From: Aggregatilineales bacterium
Lineage (GTDB): Bacteria; Chloroflexota; Anaerolineae; Aggregatilineales; Phototrophicaceae
Reading direction: 5' to 3'
Assembly: GCA_030834905.1 (NCBI GenBank)
Contig: JAUQWZ010000046.1
Coordinates: 93,216-157,215 of the forward strand
DNA length: 64,000 bases
The notes under the pieces are model-generated. The model was not told the DNA's origin and did not search any database. It saw only the letters and a program-made list of their open reading frames with translations. A program made the position numbers and the translations under genes. Position 1 is the stretch's first letter; each line of letters begins with the position of its first letter. Positions 53,165 to 62,164 of the stretch are shown here, piece by piece.

Positions 53165-53669
53165 CATTCGAAAATTGAGATTTATTGGTGAGAAAGTCAA
53201 AATATATGAGATGGCGAAGCTAGCTAAACCTGAAGCAATTGAAATTGGTGAAGGAACACAGATTGACGACTTCTGTTTTATATTTGGCGGTGAGGGTGTT
53301 GTCATTGGTCGCTATAACCATATCTGCTCTTTCGTAACGGTTATCGGAGGAGGAAAACTGATCACAGAAGATTATGTGGGTATCTCTGCAGGTTGCAGGA
53401 TAGTTACAGGTACACAGCACTACGGAGACGGTCAACGCATGGTTCCAGTTGTGAGTGAAGAACAACAACTAGTTATTCGAGACACTGTATTCTTAAAAAA
53501 GGATGCGTTCCTAGGCAGTAATGCAATAGTCTATCCAGGTGTGACTATTGGCGAGGGCGCCATCATTGGTGCAGGAGGAATCGTTACAAAAGATGTTGAT
53601 CCTTGGACGATAAATGTTGGAGCACCTGTTCGCGTTGTGGGGGAGCGACCGAAAGTAAAATATGAATAA
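53154..53669 (+). CDS. Hexapeptide-repeat acetyltransferase
   Basis: 171 residues with coils IEIGEGTQIDDFCFIFGG, GRYNHICSFVTVIGGGKL, DTVFLKKDAFLGSNAIVYPG, GEGAIIGAGGIVTKDV and INVGAPVRVVGERP, the left-handed beta-helix pattern. Directly after the PglC-like gene (overlap of 11 bases), it may acetylate the amino sugar made by the aminotransferase at 54549, as PglD does in bacillosamine synthesis, but similarity to PglD itself is not clear. AT-richer than the genes before it. Confidence 0.83.
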   Translation: MLTDIRKLRFIGEKVKIYEMAKLAKPEAIEIGEGTQIDDFCFIFGGEGVVIGRYNHICSFVTVIGGGKLITEDYVGISAGCRIVTGTQHYGDGQRMVPVVSEEQQLVIRDTVFLKKDAFLGSNAIVYPGVTIGEGAIIGAGGIVTKDVDPWTINVGAPVRVVGERPKVKYE

Positions 53670-53678
53670 CAAGGAAGC

Positions 53679-54305
53679 ATGATACACTTCCGATTGTGGC
53701 ATTTACCGAAAATCGCACCAGTTCGTCGAGGTTATGCTATTCTTGGTATTGTCGCAGTCTTGGTTCTTACACTAGCATTAACCCACGCTCTATGGCTACC
53801 TTCTATCTTTGCGTACTTGGATGTCAGTGAGCCACCACGCTTGGCTGATGTTATTGTTGTGTTAGGTGGCGGCGGCGGACAGCGCGAGAGATTCGCAGCA
53901 CGACTCTACGAACAGGGATATGCTCCTCTTATTCTAGTCAGTGGTTATACGGACAAGATGCAGTACGCCCTAAATATCCTTGCTGAGAACGGTGTCCCCG
54001 AAGATCGCCTGTTGATTAATGATGAAGCTACCAGCACATATACTGAGGCACAGCAAGTTCTGGATTTGCTTATGGAAATTGACGCACAGTCGGCGTTAAT
54101 CGCCACTGATGCGTTCCATACCCGCCGAGCAAGAGCAACCTACGAACGTGTGTTTGGTGAACATAACATTGAAATCACATTGGTATCTCCCGATCCAGGC
54201 ATAGAACCGACGACTTGGTGGAACTCTGTGTACCGTGACTTCGTAGTAACGGAATATGCTAAGATGCTCTACTATTGGGCTGTATACGGTGTTTGGTCAG
54301 GTTGA
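53679..54305 (+). CDS. YdcF/SanA-like DUF218 membrane protein
   Basis: 208 residues with one N-terminal membrane helix (YAILGIVAVLVLTLALTHALW, about 19-39) and a soluble DUF218 domain: ADVIVVLGGGGGQRERF, ILVSGYTDKMQYAL, and STYTEAQQVLDLL, in the family order. DUF218 proteins (YdcF, SanA) act at the envelope; biochemical function is not settled. In this locus it may help glycan export or attachment. It ends a group whose spacing to the next gene is 243 bases. Confidence 0.82.
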   Translation: MIHFRLWHLPKIAPVRRGYAILGIVAVLVLTLALTHALWLPSIFAYLDVSEPPRLADVIVVLGGGGGQRERFAARLYEQGYAPLILVSGYTDKMQYALNILAENGVPEDRLLINDEATSTYTEAQQVLDLLMEIDAQSALIATDAFHTRRARATYERVFGEHNIEITLVSPDPGIEPTTWWNSVYRDFVVTEYAKMLYYWAVYGVWSG

Positions 54306-54392
54306 GTCTGCTTCATTACATTCAGTTGCTCTGGTATTCCCCACTGCATACTTGATAATCATTTAACCGTGCAACAGGTGCATATATTCTTC

Positions 54393-54507
54393 ATTCTGAA
54401 CTTCAGACTGTTCAGAATCTCCACTCCACACTAAGCTACTATTTCAGAGACGCCACCCAAGTCTTAATCCTCTTTTTGCTTTGAAATATATAAATAGGCA
54501 GTATTAT
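54393..54507 (+). promoter_or_regulatory. Possible promoter and inverted repeat before aminotransferase gene
   Basis: ATTCTGAAC and GTTCAGAAT (54393-54418) form a perfect 9-bp inverted repeat with an 8-base spacer. Further on, TTGCTT (54477) and TATTAT (54502) are 19 bases apart and could be a promoter. The gap of 243 bases suggests the aminotransferase has its own control. Weak evidence. Confidence 0.35.
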
Positions 54508-54548
54508 AGACCTATGTACAATCATTGAAGAGATCGAAGAAAACGTCG

Positions 54549-55691
54549 ATGTCTGAGCGAATCTATCTTTCCCCACCACACATGTCCGGCAAAGAACTCA
54601 CGTTGGTGCAGCAAGCATTCGCCGACAACTGGGTTGCCCCTGCCGGTCCTCACCTATCCGCTTTTGAACAACAGTTTTGCGAATACATAGGTGCTCCGTA
54701 TGCCCTCGCGCTTTCCTCGGGTACAGCAGCGATTCATCTTGCGCTCCTGACCACTGAGGTGCAAGCTGGCGATGAAATCCTGGTATCGACGCTCACCTTT
54801 GCCGGCAGCGTCAATCCCATTCTATATATTGGCGCTATACCAACGTTCATCGATAGCGAATCTGACTCCTGGAATCTAGATCCCAATTTGCTTGAGGACG
54901 TGCTACAACTGCGTGCCAAAACAGGCAAGCTGCCGAAAGCGGTCATCGTCGTGCACCTCTACGGACAATCGGCAGATATGGAACCCATCATGAACCTCTG
55001 CGAACAGTATGGCGTGATGGTTATCGAGGACGCAGCCGAGGCGCTGGGCAGCAGCTATCAGGGCAGGCATCCGGGCACATTCGGGCGAATTGGGACATTT
55101 TCCTTCAATGGCAACAAGATCATCACCACTGCTGGGGGTGGGATGTTTGTCTCAGAGGAAAAGTCTTTAGTCGATCATGCGCGCAAGCTCTCCAGCCAAT
55201 CTCGCGAGCCCGTCCCGCATTACGAACATACCGAAATCGGCTACAACTACCGGATGAGCAATATTTTGGCTGCGATTGGCTGCGGTCAATTGAGCATCAT
55301 GGAAGAGCGCGTTCGCCGAAAACGTGAAATCTATGACTACTATCAGGCACGCTTGAGTCACATTCCTGGACTGACCTTCGTTCCTGAAGTGCCATATGGG
55401 CGTCACAACCGCTGGTTAACTGTCATACTCATCGATCCTGAACAGTTTGGCGCAGATCGAGAGCAGGTTCGTCTGACGCTGGAAACACACAATATCGAGT
55501 CACGCCCGCTGTGGAAGCCGATGCACCTTCAGCCAGTGTTCCAGCAGTATGAAGTAATCGGCGGTGCAGTGTCTGAAATGTTGTTTGAGCGCGGACTGTG
55601 TTTGCCGTCTGGAACTGCAATGACAGACGAGCAGCTAGATACTGTTATTTCAATCATCTGCCAGATCCACGAACAGCGTCCAGTACAGTGA
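54549..55691 (+). CDS. DegT/DnrJ/EryC1/StrS-family sugar aminotransferase (PglE-like)
   Basis: A PLP-dependent aminotransferase of 380 residues that puts an amino group onto a keto-sugar nucleotide. LALSSGTAAIHLALL (about 51-65), IEDAAEALGSSY near 160, FNGNKIITTAGGGM with the PLP lysine at residue 190, and GYNYRMSNI near 230 all fit. It resembles PglE-type enzymes (UDP-4-amino sugars). The partner 4,6-dehydratase (PglF-like) is not in the window. The ATG at 54549 is chosen over a TTG at 54525 because homology begins there. A terminator follows. Confidence 0.9.
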   Translation: MSERIYLSPPHMSGKELTLVQQAFADNWVAPAGPHLSAFEQQFCEYIGAPYALALSSGTAAIHLALLTTEVQAGDEILVSTLTFAGSVNPILYIGAIPTFIDSESDSWNLDPNLLEDVLQLRAKTGKLPKAVIVVHLYGQSADMEPIMNLCEQYGVMVIEDAAEALGSSYQGRHPGTFGRIGTFSFNGNKIITTAGGGMFVSEEKSLVDHARKLSSQSREPVPHYEHTEIGYNYRMSNILAAIGCGQLSIMEERVRRKREIYDYYQARLSHIPGLTFVPEVPYGRHNRWLTVILIDPEQFGADREQVRLTLETHNIESRPLWKPMHLQPVFQQYEVIGGAVSEMLFERGLCLPSGTAMTDEQLDTVISIICQIHEQRPVQ

Positions 55692-55743
55692 GCATCGCCG
55701 CTCGCTCCATAAGCTGGCGGCGCAGCGCCAGTCTAATATCAAC

Positions 55744-55790
55744 AAACGATCCAGCGCGATGGTGAATGACCATGGCGCCGGATTGTTTTT
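55744..55790 (+). terminator. Terminator closing the glycan locus
   Basis: An imperfect stem of about 18 bp (ATCC-GCGC-ATGGT with ACCAT-GGCGC-GGAT) around GAATG is followed by TTTTT. It lies 53 bases after the aminotransferase stop. Confidence 0.75.
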
Positions 55791-55835
55791 AGCCTGAAAT
55801 GTGACGGTAATGTCTGAACGAATCAGGATGATTGA

Positions 55836-56267
55836 TCAGGCTTGCTTGATTTCATCCAGAATTTTCAGGTAGTGCGGGTTGTACATGATGCCGAGCACAT
55901 TCCCGAATGGGTCAACCACGGACGCTGTAATGAAGCCTGACTCCCGAGGCGTGAGCGGATCGTATTCTTTCGCGCCCATTGCCTTCAGCCGCTCAAGCGT
56001 TCCGTCAATATCATCGATATGCCAGTGGAGAATTGCACCGCCCGGACCGGATGCCGCACCCTTCGGCGCGTACCGCCGGTCGATGATACCCAGCTCGTGC
56101 TGGTAATCGCCGATGCGAAATTCGATGTATGCCAGGTTTTCGGGGTTGGGTCGCTCAAAGTACGGCTCGATGCCCAGCAGCTCAGAATACCATTTCCTGG
56201 CTGCTGCTATATCGTCGGCGAAGTAATTGACGGTCGCCATTCCGCGCAGCGTGTGTGCATTGGTCAT
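55836..56267 (-). CDS. VOC superfamily (glyoxalase/bleomycin resistance-like) protein
   Basis: A 143-residue single-domain VOC protein. ATVNYFADDIAAARKWYSELLG (about 11-32) is the usual start, followed by FRIGDYQHELGIIDRRYAP, ILHWHIDDIDGTLERLKA and SVVDPFGNVLGIMYNPH. His54 and Glu-type ligands are plausible metal sites. The substrate is unknown. It is an isolated gene, convergent with the glycan locus; AGGAAGAG before the start supports it. Confidence 0.88.
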   Translation of the reverse strand: MTNAHTLRGMATVNYFADDIAAARKWYSELLGIEPYFERPNPENLAYIEFRIGDYQHELGIIDRRYAPKGAASGPGGAILHWHIDDIDGTLERLKAMGAKEYDPLTPRESGFITASVVDPFGNVLGIMYNPHYLKILDEIKQA

Positions 56268-56352
56268 TTCTGCTCTTCCTCTCTTCGTGTGTCGCGATTT
56301 CTGATTTCATTGTAAGAGAGGCAAGTGACACCATTATGGCAACAGCGTTTTG

Positions 56353-57306
56353 CTATCTGGAAACATCCCCGACTCGGTGATTTTCCAGAAGGCGTTCCGC
56401 CTCATGTGCCAGCAGCTCACGCAGCGACTCTGGCTCAATGACACGGACATGTGATCCCCAACTGAGCAGCCAACCTAGAATATCGCCGGGCTGCCGGACA
56501 GCGAGCGTGACGAGCAGACCATCGGGATGCGCCTCCTGCGCTGTCTGATAGAACGACGGTGTTTCCTGAATGCGGCGCGCCGCCTCATGGTCGAAGAGTG
56601 CCCGCACGTCTAACGTTCGATCATCGTCGCTGCTGAGCTGGATCTCAAAATCATGCGGACGCGCAAATATCCTCTCCAGCGTGACAACATTCTCCATCCG
56701 TTCCAGCCGAAAATGTCGGATGTCCCGGCGCAGATGGCAGTAGGCGATCAGCATCCATCCACCGCCCACATGGATCAGCGCATACGGGTCGACTTCGCGA
56801 ACATCTGCTGCATTTGTTTGGTCACTGCGATAGCGGGCATGGTAGCCAAAGCGTACCGTCTTGCGCTCGACGATCGCATTCCGCAACTGCCGGAGCGTGT
56901 CCGGCGCAGATAGTTCGTTGAATGATATAAATTGGATGCTGCGCTGAAGGTATTCGACTTCGTGGCGCAGTTGTTCCGGCAGCACTGACACAATTTTATG
57001 GCTTGCCGATTCTGCCGCGCGTCGATATTGAGCATCGAAGTTCTGCGCGACAAAATCCGCGCCGAGCAGCAGCATGATTGCTTCAGCCGTGTTGAAGGAC
57101 AGCGGCGGCAGGAAATACCCCTCGACCAGTGAGTACCCCTGCCCTGGAATGGACACAACTGGGACACCTGACTCATCGAGCGCCAGCATGTCGCGGTAGA
57201 TCGTGCGCTTGCTGACCTCAAACGTCGCGGCAAGTTCCTCGGCACGTACCTGTTTCTTCGCCTGTAGTTCCAGTACGATGGCAAGCAGCCTGTCTGTGCG
57301 GTTCAT
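56353..57306 (-). CDS. WYL-domain transcriptional regulator (DeoR-like HTH)
   Basis: 317 residues. The N-terminal helix-turn-helix is RAEELAATFEVSKRTIYRDMLALDE (about 22-46, read in pieces). The WYL region near 170-200 has VREVDPYALIHVGGGWMLIAYCHLR, with the sequence WMLIAYC in the place of the usual WYL. The C-terminal WCX part follows (SWGSHVRVIEPESLRELL). A ligand-sensing regulator; its target is not evident from the neighbouring genes. Confidence 0.9.
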   Translation of the reverse strand: MNRTDRLLAIVLELQAKKQVRAEELAATFEVSKRTIYRDMLALDESGVPVVSIPGQGYSLVEGYFLPPLSFNTAEAIMLLLGADFVAQNFDAQYRRAAESASHKIVSVLPEQLRHEVEYLQRSIQFISFNELSAPDTLRQLRNAIVERKTVRFGYHARYRSDQTNAADVREVDPYALIHVGGGWMLIAYCHLRRDIRHFRLERMENVVTLERIFARPHDFEIQLSSDDDRTLDVRALFDHEAARRIQETPSFYQTAQEAHPDGLLVTLAVRQPGDILGWLLSWGSHVRVIEPESLRELLAHEAERLLENHRVGDVSR

Positions 57307-57418
57307 CGAGTCTCCACACTCAGCACCTGGAGTGAACTTGTCAAGTTTAGCAGGTTACATTATCCTGCCTCCAATAGCGATCTATTCACCGGGCAACAGT
57401 ATGATGCGGCTGGTCTAT

Positions 57419-57456
57419 CCCTTCACAATCTGCCCTACCCTCGTCCAGTGGATGCC
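57419..57456. repeat. 38-base repeat: 3' end of a small HTH gene (copy 1)
   Basis: CCCTTCACAATCTGCCC(T/G)AC onward is identical to 62190-62227 (38 bases) and nearly so to 63549-63583. On the - strand it encodes LGIHWTRVGQIVKG, which is the end of the HTH protein at 63536. Here the reading frame ends in a stop codon and the rest of the gene is missing. Confidence 0.85.
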
Positions 57457-57470
57457 CAATAGCAATGCCA

Positions 57471-57504
57471 AGCGAGTCCGCAGAGGCAATTCGGCGGACT
57501 CGCT
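57471..57504 (-). terminator. Hairpin after cytochrome c operon
   Basis: AGCGAGTCCGC and GCGGACTCGCT are a perfect 11-bp stem around a 12-base loop, 22 bases after the cytochrome c stop codon. No T-run follows, so it may be a weak or intrinsic-factor-assisted terminator, or only a structured element. Confidence 0.5.
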
Positions 57505-57525
57505 TCAGCGGTGTCGTGCTACTGT

Positions 57526-57987
57526 CTACAGCGAGAGCAGGTAAGCGATCAGAGCGCGGATCTCCGCTTCGCTCAGGCTTTGCTCAAATACATCGGGCAT
57601 CACATTCTGATACCCCTCGACCACGTATTCCCCCGGGTCAACAATGCTGGTGTGCAGATACTCCGCTGCCGTCTGTCCTCGCACACGGCTCTCGGCACGC
57701 TCGCTAATCCCCGCCATGCCGGGACCGACAATCTGCGCAGAATCGAGCGCGTGGCAGGTCGAGCACGAAGGCATACCGCCGATGGACTCGGCGAAGAGTT
57801 GTTCACCCCGCGCGGCGTCGCCAGGGTCGCTGTTATCAGTCACACCGGATGTGTCCGGCTGAACTCTCGGCGGGACGCTCGTTTGTCGCGCAGCACTGGG
57901 CTGCTCCGTGGTCGCACAGGCAGCCAGCACAAGGCTCAGGATTAGGAGACCCGCAAAGCGCTGCCAGTGAAATGAGCGTAGACTCAT
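57526..57987 (-). CDS. Cytochrome c-like lipoprotein
   Basis: 153 residues. A signal peptide with lipobox (LILSLVLAAC, Cys near 23) anchors it outside the membrane. A Pro/Thr linker is followed by a single-haem class I domain with CSTCH (about 76-80) as the haem site and VMPDVFEQSLSEAEIRALIAYL near the C-terminus, where the Met of VMPD is the sixth ligand. It may carry electrons from, or to, the DoxX-like protein in the same operon. Third gene of an operon with DUF6220 and DoxX; the gap is 20 bases. Confidence 0.9.
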   Translation of the reverse strand: MSLRSFHWQRFAGLLILSLVLAACATTEQPSAARQTSVPPRVQPDTSGVTDNSDPGDAARGEQLFAESIGGMPSCSTCHALDSAQIVGPGMAGISERAESRVRGQTAAEYLHTSIVDPGEYVVEGYQNVMPDVFEQSLSEAEIRALIAYLLSL

Positions 57988-58007
57988 GTTGATTTCCTTT
58001 CGCTGCG

Positions 58008-58463
58008 TTATTCACCGCGTGATTTCGGGAGCAGCGCGCGCCAGATCAATTTCGCGAGATGCAGCGCCGTCCAGAACATTAACAGTGCGTTGACTGCATG
58101 AAGCGCTCGAAACGCGGCCGGCAGCCCCAGTGAAGGGAGCATGTACACGATGACATACTGCATTGCGTAGAGGACGAATATCAGTATGCTGAACATCACG
58201 ATACGCCGCGGCAACCGTCCGATCAGGCTGACGATGACGATCAACGCTGGCAGCGGTCCCATTGCTGTCCCCAGACTGCGGTGGTCAATCAGATAGCGTG
58301 GATCTGCCAGCAGAGTCGCGCCCGCGAAAAACACCTGTAGGATGACCGCGCCCGCGAACAGCAGCACGAGCAGCAGGTGAAGACCACGAAGCGCGGTGAC
58401 AACGCCCGACACAGGCTGCCGATCACTTTGCAGGCGATCAGACGGATACGATGTTGTTGCCAT
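58008..58463 (-). CDS. DUF6220-like membrane protein
   Basis: 151 residues with four hydrophobic segments (LHLLLVLLFAGAVILQVFFAG, ALIVIVSLIGRL, FSILIFVLYAMQYVIVYM, ALHAVNALLMFWTALHLA) and a short polar N-terminus. It resembles DUF6220 proteins, which have no known role. Conserved-looking His in HAVNALLMFWTALH could bind haem, as in small cytochrome b-type proteins, but that is an inference. Second gene of the operon, five bases after the DoxX gene. Confidence 0.65.
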   Translation of the reverse strand: MATTSYPSDRLQSDRQPVSGVVTALRGLHLLLVLLFAGAVILQVFFAGATLLADPRYLIDHRSLGTAMGPLPALIVIVSLIGRLPRRIVMFSILIFVLYAMQYVIVYMLPSLGLPAAFRALHAVNALLMFWTALHLAKLIWRALLPKSRGE

Positions 58464-58468
58464 AGTGA

Positions 58469-59023
58469 TTACCTCCCCTGTGTACTTGGAGTGCGTTCAA
58501 CGTAAAGCTGCGCCTGCTCGGGCAGCTCGTCCGCTTTGAGACCTGGCGCAGACTTCAGTGACATCCACTTGCCCTGCGACATCGCGCCAATGACGAGACC
58601 GGCGCTCACCAGAACAATGTTCTTCAGGATGTACTGCCCTTCCATCGTTGGTACGGTCGGGAACTGCACCCACGTCTCCTGCGGGAAAAGAATCATCGGC
58701 GTGAACGTGCCAAGCATCTGCACAAACAGCAGCAGCAGCGTCACGCGCAGATAGCGGTTGGTGATCAGCCCCAGCCCAATCAGGCATTCCCACAGCGCCA
58801 GAATGGGCAGCGATAGTGAAGGCGTCACCACGCCGAGCGTTAGCGTTTCAATGGTGCGAGTCGCGAGATCCTGCGCCGGACTGACTTCCGGGAAAAACTT
58901 CAGCACTCCAAACCAGAGAAACACGATCCCGAGGCACACCCGCAGCAGTACGAGACTGAAGCGTGCGGTGCCAGCGGGTAAAGGGTGATTGGCTTTTTCC
59001 AGCCAGCCATTGAGATACTGCAT
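58469..59023 (-). CDS. DoxX family membrane protein
   Basis: 184 residues with four hydrophobic helices: FSLVLLRVCLGIVFLWFGVLKF (about 22-43), LSLPILALWECLIGLGLITN, VTLLLLFVQMLGTFTPMIL, and NIVLVSAGLVIGAMS. The first helix carries FGVLKF, as in DoxX proteins, related to the DoxD subunit of thiosulfate:quinone oxidoreductase. It starts an operon with DUF6220 and cytochrome c genes, which points to a membrane redox unit. The substrate is not known. Confidence 0.85.
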   Translation of the reverse strand: MQYLNGWLEKANHPLPAGTARFSLVLLRVCLGIVFLWFGVLKFFPEVSPAQDLATRTIETLTLGVVTPSLSLPILALWECLIGLGLITNRYLRVTLLLLFVQMLGTFTPMILFPQETWVQFPTVPTMEGQYILKNIVLVSAGLVIGAMSQGKWMSLKSAPGLKADELPEQAQLYVERTPSTQGR

Positions 59024-59132
59024 CCTGATCCCTCATATAACTCAATCCATCGATCTTCCGGCTGACAGCCAAAGCAATGGTGCAGCGGTTCAGCCAGATG
59101 GAAACATGGTATGAAGTTTGAGGCGAACGGAC

Positions 59133-59151
59133 ATCACCCGAATCAGGTGAT
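59133..59151. promoter_or_regulatory. Possible operator upstream of DoxX operon
   Basis: ATCACC and GGTGAT form an inverted repeat with a 7-base spacer, 110 bases before the DoxX start. A LuxR/MalT-type regulator gene lies next to it. Rest of the 235-base gap (59024-59258) shows no gene. Weak evidence. Confidence 0.4.
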
Positions 59152-59204
59152 ATGGCAATGCAGCCGTCGTGAGGGAGATTATCAACGCAAGCACGAAAAT
59201 GAAT

Positions 59205-59227
59205 GAGAGGCGAACGAATCGCCTCTC
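59205..59227 (-). terminator. Hairpin after LuxR-type regulator gene
   Basis: GAGAGGCGA pairs perfectly with TCGCCTCTC around ACGAA, 32 bases after the regulator stop. It is followed by ATTCATTTTC on the - strand, which is only weakly T-rich. Confidence 0.6.
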
Positions 59228-59258
59228 ATAATCTTGTAAACGGAAGGTCAATCGTGGC

Positions 59259-61958
59259 TCAGATCAGATTGAGCGAACGCGCCATCTCACGTGCCTGCCG
59301 ACGGGTGCGGATGTTGAGCTTGCTGTAAATGTTCTTAACCTGCGTCTTGATCGTGTTAATGGAAACGCCAAGCGCATCGGCAATATCGGGGTTCGACTCC
59401 CCTTCGGCAATCAGCAGGAACACACGCTGCTCCTGCGGGCTGAGCGGATCAACCGTCGCCAGCACTTCCAGCCGGTCCGTAAGCTTGTTGCTGGTCTGAT
59501 CCTGCGTCAGTTCGTGCTGAAGACGACGCACGAATTTCGTCTGCTCCAGATTATCCCCTGTCGAAATGCTCCTGAGCAGCATCTCCATCGCTTCGCCTTC
59601 CTGCACAAAAGCACGGACATAGCCCGCCTGATAGGCAAATTCGAGGGCACGATGCAGCGCCTGGTACGCTTCCAGCAGCGATCGATCCACCGCGTGAGCC
59701 AGCGCTTTCAGGATCAGGATTTCAAGCTCAGAACGTCCGCGCTGTCCAGTCGCGCTGCGCACGTACCAATCTTCCAGCCGTTCAAGGGCGGGCGCGGTTT
59801 TCCCCTCTGCCAGCAGCAGCCGCGCCACGACCAGCGCTTCGCGTTCCTGCTGCAGCAGAAATGGACTGTTCTCGCTCTGCTGAAGCGCCACATGCCATGC
59901 GCTTGCCGCTGCGATATCGCCGGACATCAGCGCCAGCCACGCTCCCCATGCTCGCAGCGTGCGCACATGCACGACCATGTCTACTCTGGATGCAAGCGTA
60001 TGGAGCAAACGCCTTGCCTCATCCGCGTCGCCCTGCGCGTGTTTCAGGCGCGCCCGCAGGATCGCGGCATCGACCATGACATGTTTGTCGCCAACCTTTT
60101 CGGCAGTGGCAAAAGCTTCTGTCACGTCGTGCTCAACGCTTTCAAGATCGTTACGCTCGAAAGCGACAGTTGCCAGCCCGACGTGCGCCCCTGCCTTTTC
60201 ACGCGGCTGGTGAGCAGATAACACCATCAACTGGTGAAAATGCTGCTCGGCATCATCCAAACTACCCTGAGACAGCGCAATCTGTCCCTTGAGCAAAATC
60301 GCAGACCGCTTCGCGAATTCGTTGCCGACGGACTTATTGAGCGATTCGCTCTCGTCCACCAACTGGCGCGCGCTGCCATTTTGCCCTATCAAGTACTGCT
60401 CCATCCCCAGATTGAGCAGCAGAATGGCGCGCCATTCGGTTTGTGTTTCGGGCAGCAGTTCCAACGCCTGCCGAGAGGTGACAAATACCTGATAGTAGTT
60501 ACCCTGCCAGTATTCGACCAGTGTGCGAAACGCGAGCAGTTCGCCCAGTCCGGTGGTATTGCCGTCAGCTTGCCAGCGTTCGGCTGCCATTTGCAGCACT
60601 TTGTTAATCTGGATCGCGGTTGCTGGCGCATGACGGTCAGAGGTGAAAAGGATGGCGACGCCAAGCGTCATGCACAGCGTTGGATGCTGTGCGATCACGT
60701 CGTCGGGAAGCTGCGCAAGCCATCGACGCAGCGTGTGATATTCGGTGTTCCGCTTGACAAGCTGCGGCTCAATCAAGCCCTCGATCAGCGCGGCGGCATC
60801 GGCAAAATCGCGCGCCGCCAGCGCCGCCTCGACTGCTTCGGGCAGATGCCTATGCGCTGCATACCAGCGGCTCGCTCGCCGCTGGAGTTCACGCACTGCG
60901 TCGTCGCCCATCTGCTGACGTGTGAGCTGCTGTAATGCCTCGGCAACCAACGCATGCAGGCGATACCACGTCCCTGAATCATCCAAGGGCACAAGGAAGA
61001 TATTGGCGCGCTCCAGTGTTTCGAGCACCTCATGGCTGTCGTCGCGCAGGGTTACCGCAGCACACAGCGAACCCGACAGACGGCTGAGGAACGAAACTTG
61101 CAGCAGAAAGTCACGCTGCGTTTCCGGCAGGGTCGAAAGCACTTCAGAGTACAGGTATTCCAGCACGTGCCGGTGAATGCCTGAAAACATGTTCAACATA
61201 GGTTCTCGTTCTGCCGGATGGTGCTTCTGAAGCGCGAGGCTGACAAGGCGCAGCCCCACGATCCAGCCTTCGGTGATGTTTTCGAGCTTTTGGATGCCTG
61301 TCTGAGAGATGGCATCCGGCAGTGACTGGCGGGCAAACACTTCGACCTCATCGAGCGAGAAGCGCAGGTCAGCGGCTCGAAGTTCGAGAAGCTCATTTTC
61401 TGCGCGCAGTCGGGCAACCGGCAGTGGTGGGTCGGTTCGCGTCACCATGACCAGATGCAGCGACGCGGGAAGATGGGCAAGAGTCGCTGCCAGCAGCTCA
61501 TGGACTGCCGACGTAGTGATGGCATGATAATCGTCAAGCACCAGCGTATAGATGCCCTCAAGCGCGCTCATATCGTTGAGTAAGCTGGTGAGGGCAGCCA
61601 TAAAGCGATGCTGCTGCGTTTCCAGCACAACCAGCGCGTCAGCGCCAACATCGGGATCGAACTGCTGGCACACCGCGATCAGATAACGCAGAAAACGCAC
61701 CGGATCGTTGTCCCCCTCGTCGAGCGTCAGCCAGCCAACCGAAAACGTTGCGTCGCTGACCCATTGGCTGATCAGGTGGGTTTTCCCGAACCCAGCCGGT
61801 GCCGAGACCAGTGTCAGCCGGCGTTCCACCGCCTGATTGAGCCGTTTCAACAAAGCCTCGCGCCGGACAAAAGGAACACGCAGCCGTGGATGTGACACTT
61901 TGGTATGCAGGATTTCGGTGATTCCCTGCTGCTGATAATGCTGGTTTTGAGCAATCAT
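59259..61958 (-). CDS. MalT-like LuxR family transcriptional regulator with ATPase domain
   Basis: A large 899-residue regulator. The N-terminal STAND-type ATPase has Walker A APAGFGKTHLI near residue 53-63, and LVLDDYHAITTSAVHE as the Walker B region. A long region of helical (TPR-like) repeats follows, typical of MalT-type proteins. A LuxR DNA-binding domain closes it: LSPQEQRVFLLIAEGESNPDIA and SINTIKTQVKNIYSKLNIRTRRQA (both read in pieces). I take the ATG at 61958 because GAGG precedes it; an earlier start at 62021 is possible. It is close to the DoxX operon, which it might control (inference). The inducer is not known. Confidence 0.93.
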   Translation of the reverse strand: MIAQNQHYQQQGITEILHTKVSHPRLRVPFVRREALLKRLNQAVERRLTLVSAPAGFGKTHLISQWVSDATFSVGWLTLDEGDNDPVRFLRYLIAVCQQFDPDVGADALVVLETQQHRFMAALTSLLNDMSALEGIYTLVLDDYHAITTSAVHELLAATLAHLPASLHLVMVTRTDPPLPVARLRAENELLELRAADLRFSLDEVEVFARQSLPDAISQTGIQKLENITEGWIVGLRLVSLALQKHHPAEREPMLNMFSGIHRHVLEYLYSEVLSTLPETQRDFLLQVSFLSRLSGSLCAAVTLRDDSHEVLETLERANIFLVPLDDSGTWYRLHALVAEALQQLTRQQMGDDAVRELQRRASRWYAAHRHLPEAVEAALAARDFADAAALIEGLIEPQLVKRNTEYHTLRRWLAQLPDDVIAQHPTLCMTLGVAILFTSDRHAPATAIQINKVLQMAAERWQADGNTTGLGELLAFRTLVEYWQGNYYQVFVTSRQALELLPETQTEWRAILLLNLGMEQYLIGQNGSARQLVDESESLNKSVGNEFAKRSAILLKGQIALSQGSLDDAEQHFHQLMVLSAHQPREKAGAHVGLATVAFERNDLESVEHDVTEAFATAEKVGDKHVMVDAAILRARLKHAQGDADEARRLLHTLASRVDMVVHVRTLRAWGAWLALMSGDIAAASAWHVALQQSENSPFLLQQEREALVVARLLLAEGKTAPALERLEDWYVRSATGQRGRSELEILILKALAHAVDRSLLEAYQALHRALEFAYQAGYVRAFVQEGEAMEMLLRSISTGDNLEQTKFVRRLQHELTQDQTSNKLTDRLEVLATVDPLSPQEQRVFLLIAEGESNPDIADALGVSINTIKTQVKNIYSKLNIRTRRQAREMARSLNLI

Positions 61959-62164
61959 CGGCACCTCACTCTCTACCACTCCGATTCTCGTCATGAGAAC
62001 TGCCCATCGTCCCTGTAACACAACTGACTCCTAAATGGTGTCCAGTAGGTCATGTGATCCGCAATGAGGAATGGTGGGTTTTAACAAGTGGTATACGTAA
62101 GCCTCGCTGGAATGGTTGCGCGAAAGACCGGCTCAACCGCCAACAGCTACCTGTTCACCAGGCA

